Shown piece after piece: positions 5,387 through 8,783 of a stretch of 8,783 nt of DNA (positions are counted from its first letter, which is position 1; each line of letters begins with the position of its first letter). The stretch is from DASQPR01 sp035713725 (GTDB lineage Bacteria; Actinomycetota; Actinomycetes; Mycobacteriales; Micromonosporaceae): NCBI GenBank assembly GCA_035713725.1, contig DASTMZ010000112.1, positions 1-8,783 on the forward strand, written 5' to 3'. Under the pieces are notes generated by a model. That model made no database searches, was not told the origin of the DNA, and worked only from the letters and a program-made list of their open reading frames with translations. The position numbers and the translations under genes are program-made.

Positions 5387-8088
5387 TGACTGCGGCCGGA
5401 CGGGTGGAAGTGGGCCATGCGCCGCCGCAGCCGGCGCATGCGCCGCTGCCGCACTGGCGGCCGGCCATGCACGGTCCCGAGCCGGTAGAACAGCCAGGTG
5501 CCGGCCTGGGCGAGTGCGAGGTAGGCCAGGACGAGTCCGATGATGACGACGAAGAATGCGCCGGGCGGTGCGGCAAAGCCGAGCACGCCAGCCAGCGGTG
5601 ACAGTGGCAGCAGCACGCCGACGGTGACCACGCCGAGCGCGGCGAGCGTCAGGGGCAGGCTTGGCCGGCTGCGGAAGAACGGCACGCGCCGGGTACGGAT
5701 GACGAAGATCACCAGCGTCTGGGTGGCCAGTGACTCGATGAACCAGCCGGACCGGAACAGTTCGGGTCCGGCGTGGAACCCCCACCGCATGATGCCGAAC
5801 GTTGCGAAGTCGAACACCGAGCTGACCGGTCCGAAGAACAGCATGAAGCGGCGGATGAACTGGATGTCCCAGTGGGACGGGCGGCGCAACTGTTCGTGGT
5901 CGACGTCGTCGGTCGGGATGGCCAGTTGGCTGGTGTCGTAGAGCAGGTTGCCGAGCAGAATCTGGTCGGGCAGCATCGGCAGGAACGGCAACAGCGCGGA
6001 AGCGCCGGCCGCGCTGAACATGTTGCCGAAGTTACTCGACGTGCCCATCAGCACGTACTTGATGGTGTTGGCGAAGATGCGCCGGCCCTCCACTACGCCG
6101 TCGGCGAGGACTCCGAGGTCTTTCTCCAGCAGGATCACGTCGGCCGCGTCCTTGGCCACGTCGGTCGCCGAGTCCACGGAGATGCCGACGTCGGCGGCGT
6201 GCAACGCGAGCGCGTCGTTGACGCCGTCGCCGAGGAACGCCACGTCGCCGCCGGCTTGGCGGCGGACCCGTACGATGCGTGCCTTCTGTGCGGGTGTGAC
6301 GCGGGCGAACACCGTTGTCGTGTCGATTGCGGTGGCAAGCCCGTGGTCATCGAGGCGGTCGATGTCGGTACCGGTGAGGACACTGCCGTCCGGAAGGCCG
6401 AGGTCCCGACACACCTTGGCGGCTACGGTCGGGTGGTCGCCGGTCAGCACGCGCACGCGTACGCCGAGGTCGGCGAGCCGGGTGAGCGCCTCGGCCGCGT
6501 CGGGTTTCGGCGGGTCGAGGTAGACGAGGAGGCCGGCCAGGGTCAGCTCGCGTTCGTCGTCGGCGGTGAGGGTGGTAAGAGTCGGCGCGGTCCGGGACGC
6601 GACCGCGACCACACGGTGGCCGGCGTCGAGTTCGGCGGTCAGCGCGTCGGTGATTGCGTCGAAGTCGTCGGCGGTCCGCGCGCGTACGGCCTCTGGTGCG
6701 CCCTTGACGACGAGTATCTGCTCGCCGCTGTCCGGGTCGCGGACGAGAACTGATGTCATCGCACGGTCGTGGTCGAACGGCAGAACGGCGACTCGTTGGT
6801 ACCGGCCGACCTCGTCAAGCAGTGCCTCGGCGGACGGCGAGCGGACCGTGGCGGCGTCGAGCGGGTTGGCGTCGACCGCGCCGGACCGGCCGGCGATGGC
6901 GGTGTCGCAGGCGAGCAGACCGAGGCGAAGTACGTCGGCGGAGCGCACGCCGTTGACGCCGACCGCACGCATGAAGGTGATCCGACCGATCGTGAGAGTC
7001 CCGGTCTTGTCGGTGAACAGCGTGTCCACGTTGCCGAGATCCTCGATGCACACCAAGCGTTTGACCAGCACCTTGCGCGCCGCCAGGCGCCTCGATCCCG
7101 CCGCGAGACTGGTTGCCACCACCGCCGGAAGCAACTGCGGCGTAATGCCCACCGCGATCGCCAGCGCGAACAGCACCGAGTCGAGCAGCGGTCGCCGCAG
7201 CACGACGTTGATGACCAAGATCGCGGCGCACAAGCTGGCGGCCACCCAGACCAGCAGCATCGCGAAGCGGCGCAACCCGATCTGGAACTCGGTCTCGGTG
7301 CGTCGGGTGGCAAGGCCAGCGGCGACCTGTCCGAACTCGGATCGTGCCCCGGTAGCCACGACCACACCCCGGGCGGTGCCTCCGGCGACAACCGTGCCCA
7401 TGAGTGCACAGCTGGCCAGATCGCCGACGGCGCAGCCCGCGGGTACCTGGCGCGGCGACTTTTCAACCGGCAGCGATTCGCCGGTAAGAACCGACTCGTC
7501 ACAGGCCAATCCGGCCTGCTCGACGATTCGGATGTCGGCCGGCACGACGTCACCGAGCCGCAACAGCACCACGTCGCCGGGAACGATGTCGACGACGTCG
7601 ACCCGCACGGGCGTGCCGTCACGCAGCACGGTCGCTTGCCGACGCACCTGGTCGTGCAACAGGTCCGCGGCGCGTTCGGCACGGTACTCGTTCGACACGC
7701 CAAGCCCAACCGAGAGACTGACGATCACTCCGATGATCACCGCGTCGGTACGCTCGCCGACCAGGAACGACACGGCCGCAGCGACAAGCAGCAGGATGAG
7801 AAGCGGTGATCGTAGCTGGCTCGCGATGACCGGAAGCAAGCGAGTTCGGTGACCGTCGACCGAATTGTGCCCGTGCACGCGCAGCCGGCGGGCTGCCTCG
7901 ACCGACGTCAGTCCGTCGGCCGTGGCGCTTAACGTTGACAGCACGTCGCCGATCGACATGCTCGCTGCGCCACCGATATCCATTGAGGCGGGCGCCTCGC
8001 CTTGCCCGGTCGCGCGCGGCGGCTGCGGCACGGCACGCGACGGCGCCGTCGCACTGTCGCCGTCGATGTGCACCCTGCGCGCCATCAT
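5287..8088 (-). CDS. MgtA/MgtB-type (P3B) cation-transporting P-type ATPase
   Basis: A 933-residue P-type ATPase, probably importing Mg2+ across the cytoplasmic membrane with ATP hydrolysis. An N-terminal cation-ATPase segment (about 44-85) precedes helices 1 and 2 (about 95-131). The actuator motif LTGES is at 201-205. Helices 3 and 4 (about 275-330) carry ITPQLLP at 315-321, the counterpart of the ion-site proline motif. The phosphorylation motif DKTGTLT has its aspartate at 360. The nucleotide domain has KGAPEAV, then VLTGDHPT, and the hinge GDGVND is at 620-625. MgtA-type C-terminal helices begin near YVLMGTSSNFGNMFSA and include LLGNLLYD. The last ~33 residues are basic and come from repeat copy B, so the original stop was probably earlier. 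The start is uncertain: ATG 8088 or 8085 precede MARRVHIDG; ATG 8169 lacks a ribosome-binding site; the best site, at ATG 8185, serves another frame. Family certain, ion inferred. Confidence 0.93.
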   Translation of the reverse strand: MMARRVHIDGDSATAPSRAVPQPPRATGQGEAPASMDIGGAASMSIGDVLSTLSATADGLTSVEAARRLRVHGHNSVDGHRTRLLPVIASQLRSPLLILLLVAAAVSFLVGERTDAVIIGVIVSLSVGLGVSNEYRAERAADLLHDQVRRQATVLRDGTPVRVDVVDIVPGDVVLLRLGDVVPADIRIVEQAGLACDESVLTGESLPVEKSPRQVPAGCAVGDLASCALMGTVVAGGTARGVVVATGARSEFGQVAAGLATRRTETEFQIGLRRFAMLLVWVAASLCAAILVINVVLRRPLLDSVLFALAIAVGITPQLLPAVVATSLAAGSRRLAARKVLVKRLVCIEDLGNVDTLFTDKTGTLTIGRITFMRAVGVNGVRSADVLRLGLLACDTAIAGRSGAVDANPLDAATVRSPSAEALLDEVGRYQRVAVLPFDHDRAMTSVLVRDPDSGEQILVVKGAPEAVRARTADDFDAITDALTAELDAGHRVVAVASRTAPTLTTLTADDERELTLAGLLVYLDPPKPDAAEALTRLADLGVRVRVLTGDHPTVAAKVCRDLGLPDGSVLTGTDIDRLDDHGLATAIDTTTVFARVTPAQKARIVRVRRQAGGDVAFLGDGVNDALALHAADVGISVDSATDVAKDAADVILLEKDLGVLADGVVEGRRIFANTIKYVLMGTSSNFGNMFSAAGASALLPFLPMLPDQILLGNLLYDTSQLAIPTDDVDHEQLRRPSHWDIQFIRRFMLFFGPVSSVFDFATFGIMRWGFHAGPELFRSGWFIESLATQTLVIFVIRTRRVPFFRSRPSLPLTLAALGVVTVGVLLPLSPLAGVLGFAAPPGAFFVVIIGLVLAYLALAQAGTWLFYRLGTVHGRPPVRQRRMRRLRRRMAHFHPSGRSHHLTPRLPWRLRTARPGKVGTLAPSPSRSVGER

Positions 8089-8095
8089 ACCGCTG

Positions 8096-8185
8096 CTAGA
8101 GCTCGGTTCCGCGGACGACGGCGAGCGACGTCGACGAAAGGCGTACTCGCACCTGCACAACCGGATCATGCACAGTCGTGTTCAT
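8096..8185 (-). CDS. 29-codon ORF upstream of the ATPase gene (leader peptide or broken start)
   Basis: AGGAG lies 5 nt before the ATG at 8185. The ORF begins MNTTVHDPVVQVRV and ends at TAG 8096-8098, only 7 nt before ATG 8088 of the ATPase frame, which has no good ribosome-binding site of its own. The ORF therefore holds the main translation signal of this transcript. Either it is a translated leader coupled to the ATPase, or it is the original N-terminus separated by a frameshift. I recognise no similarity to other proteins. mgtA-type genes are controlled by leader ORFs in enterobacteria (MgtL), but this peptide shows no proline-rich run. Confidence 0.45.
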   Translation of the reverse strand: MNTTVHDPVVQVRVRLSSTSLAVVRGTEL

Positions 8186-8209
8186 CGGGACTCCTGAGAC
8201 ATTCGACGC

Positions 8210-8224
8210 TGCTCAATTTGAGCA
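8210..8224. promoter_or_regulatory. AT-rich perfect palindrome upstream of the ATPase gene
   Basis: TGCTCAA, T, TTGAGCA: 7-bp arms around one base, ending 25 nt before the ATG at 8185. It is unusually AT-rich for its surroundings and unlike the GGGAC-type boxes. The layout fits an operator for a dimeric repressor, or a small hairpin in the 5' leader. Confidence 0.45.
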
Positions 8225-8273
8225 TGGCCGCAGCCGCACGCCGGCGGCCAGAGGCTCCGGACGTCCACGCACC

Positions 8274-8287
8274 GGGCCAAAGGTCCC
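8274..8287 (-). promoter_or_regulatory. Best DosR-box-like site, upstream of the ATPase gene
   Basis: On the minus strand it reads GGGACCTTTGGCCC, flanked by C and G. It follows the GGGAC..GGCCC form of the actinobacterial DosR/DevR box closely. It lies about 88 nt before the ATG at 8185. Confidence 0.6.
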
Positions 8288-8321
8288 GAGTCCGACACGA
8301 CGGTCTCATGGCGGAAACGCG

Positions 8322-8335
8322 GGGACCTTCGACCC
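8322..8335 (+). promoter_or_regulatory. Second DosR-box-like site in the ATPase upstream region
   Basis: The plus strand reads GGGACCTTCGACCC, 48 nt from the 8274-8287 site. It may be the distal site of a pair for the ATPase, or serve the plus-strand gene to the right. The rest of 8186-8582 holds no gene I can support on either strand; open frames there give Arg-rich shadow products. Confidence 0.42.
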
Positions 8336-8577
8336 TGTCTGTCCGATTCGACGTCGGTCGACACTGACGGCGATGACGATCGATGGCAATGTGTGCACGG
8401 ACGGAGGCGGGCAAGATGGGCGCAGTCGCGATTCTCGTATCGGCACAGTCGGTTGCACGCTGGATCGCCAACTGCGTTGGCGGCGCGCGCCGCGCCGACA
8501 CCCACGAGTCCGCCAATGTGCCGCCACTGGTGGGCCGACAGCCACCCGAGCACGATATAGCCGGCCCGACGCCGACT

Positions 8578-8593
8578 TGCCGGTGAACCGGCA
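8578..8593 (+). repeat. Inverted repeat over the putative GTG start of the right-edge gene
   Basis: TGCCGGT, GA, ACCGGCA: 7-bp arms and a 2-nt centre. It covers the GTG at 8583. In RNA the 2-nt loop would open to at least four bases. It may be an operator, a start-site hairpin, or chance. Confidence 0.3.
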
Positions 8594-8783
8594 GTGGCAC
8601 GCCGAGCCGACGTTGGCCGAACTGGAATTTCCTGAGTCACCGCAGGCGCCGTCGGCCGAGGGAAAGCTCGTGGCGGCGCTGCTGGCTGGTTCGGTCAGCC
8701 CGGACCGGTACCGGCGTGCCATGCACGTGCTGGCCGCGCGGGAGAACCGAGCACATCCAGACTTCCCGCTCCCGCCTGTCACA
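8583..8783 (+). CDS. Unrecognised partial protein running off the right edge
   Basis: From GTG 8583 the frame reads 67 residues to the end of the window with no stop. Its composition looks coding: QWHAEPTLAELEFPE, then GKLVAALLAGSVSPDRYRRA and MHVLAARENRAHPDFPLP. The LVAALLAGSVSPDRYRRAM part is likely helical and recalls short actinobacterial proteins of unknown function. The start is doubtful. The frame is open back to ATG 8373, but that stretch is Arg-rich and looks non-coding. GTG 8583 has no ribosome-binding site, whereas GTG 8672 has GAGGGA 7 nt upstream. I do not recognise a family. Confidence 0.45.
   Translation, partial: MNRQWHAEPTLAELEFPESPQAPSAEGKLVAALLAGSVSPDRYRRAMHVLAARENRAHPDFPLPPVT

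Noticed and set aside
5773..6753. 326-codon plus-strand ORF opposite the ATPase gene
   Set aside because: Val/Glu/Gly/Arg-rich reverse-frame shadow, no domain.
6566..7852. 428-codon plus-strand ORF opposite the ATPase gene
   Set aside because: Ser/Thr/Arg-rich antisense shadow of a well-conserved P-type ATPase; length comes from GC-rich codon bias.

Overview
The window is high-GC DNA with Actinobacteria-like codon use (strong G/C at third codon positions, GTG starts, terminator-like hairpins without T-tracts). Gene content resembles the hypoxia/dormancy (DosR/DevR-type) islands of mycobacteria and related actinomycetes: a tandem universal stress protein, a CBS-CBS-BON protein, small membrane proteins, a SHOCT-domain protein, a DUF4389 membrane protein, a CPBP protease remnant and an MgtA-like P-type ATPase. 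I cannot name the species from sequence alone.

Layout. 1-755 (+): 3' part of a two-domain universal stress protein. 860-1531 (-): CBS-CBS-BON protein, convergent with it. 1532-1836: divergent promoter region with three DosR-box-like palindromes. 1837-2424 (+): two-helix membrane protein, followed by a perfect 13-bp hairpin. 2464-3190: about 0.7 kb with no convincing gene. 3193-3270 (-): apparent decayed 3' end of a second DUF4389 gene. 3362-3604 (-): SHOCT membrane protein. 3735-4026: hairpin-rich spacer. 4027-4650 (-): DUF4389 protein whose normal start is broken. 4734-5200 (-): chimeric pseudogene joining the start of a universal stress protein to the end of a CPBP protease. 5287-8088 (-): MgtA/MgtB-type P-type ATPase, preceded by a 29-codon ORF with a strong ribosome-binding site. 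8583-8783 (+): an unrecognised partial gene at the right edge.

Two themes stand out. First, palindromes close to GGGACCTTTGGCCC recur upstream of nearly every gene, which suggests one hypoxia/redox-responsive regulon covering stress sensing (Usp, CBS), membrane proteins and cation transport. Second, the region is eroding and has been rearranged: a 110-bp promoter-type segment is present twice (3626-3734 and 5276-5386, about 81 percent identical by hand count), a DUF4389 3' end is present twice, one pseudogene is an in-frame fusion of two families, and several genes have a good ribosome-binding site whose start codon leads into an early stop or a frameshift. I see no CRISPR array, transposase, tRNA or rRNA. 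I found no convincing wholly new system; the most unusual material is the duplicated regulatory cassette and the repeated disruption of gene starts.
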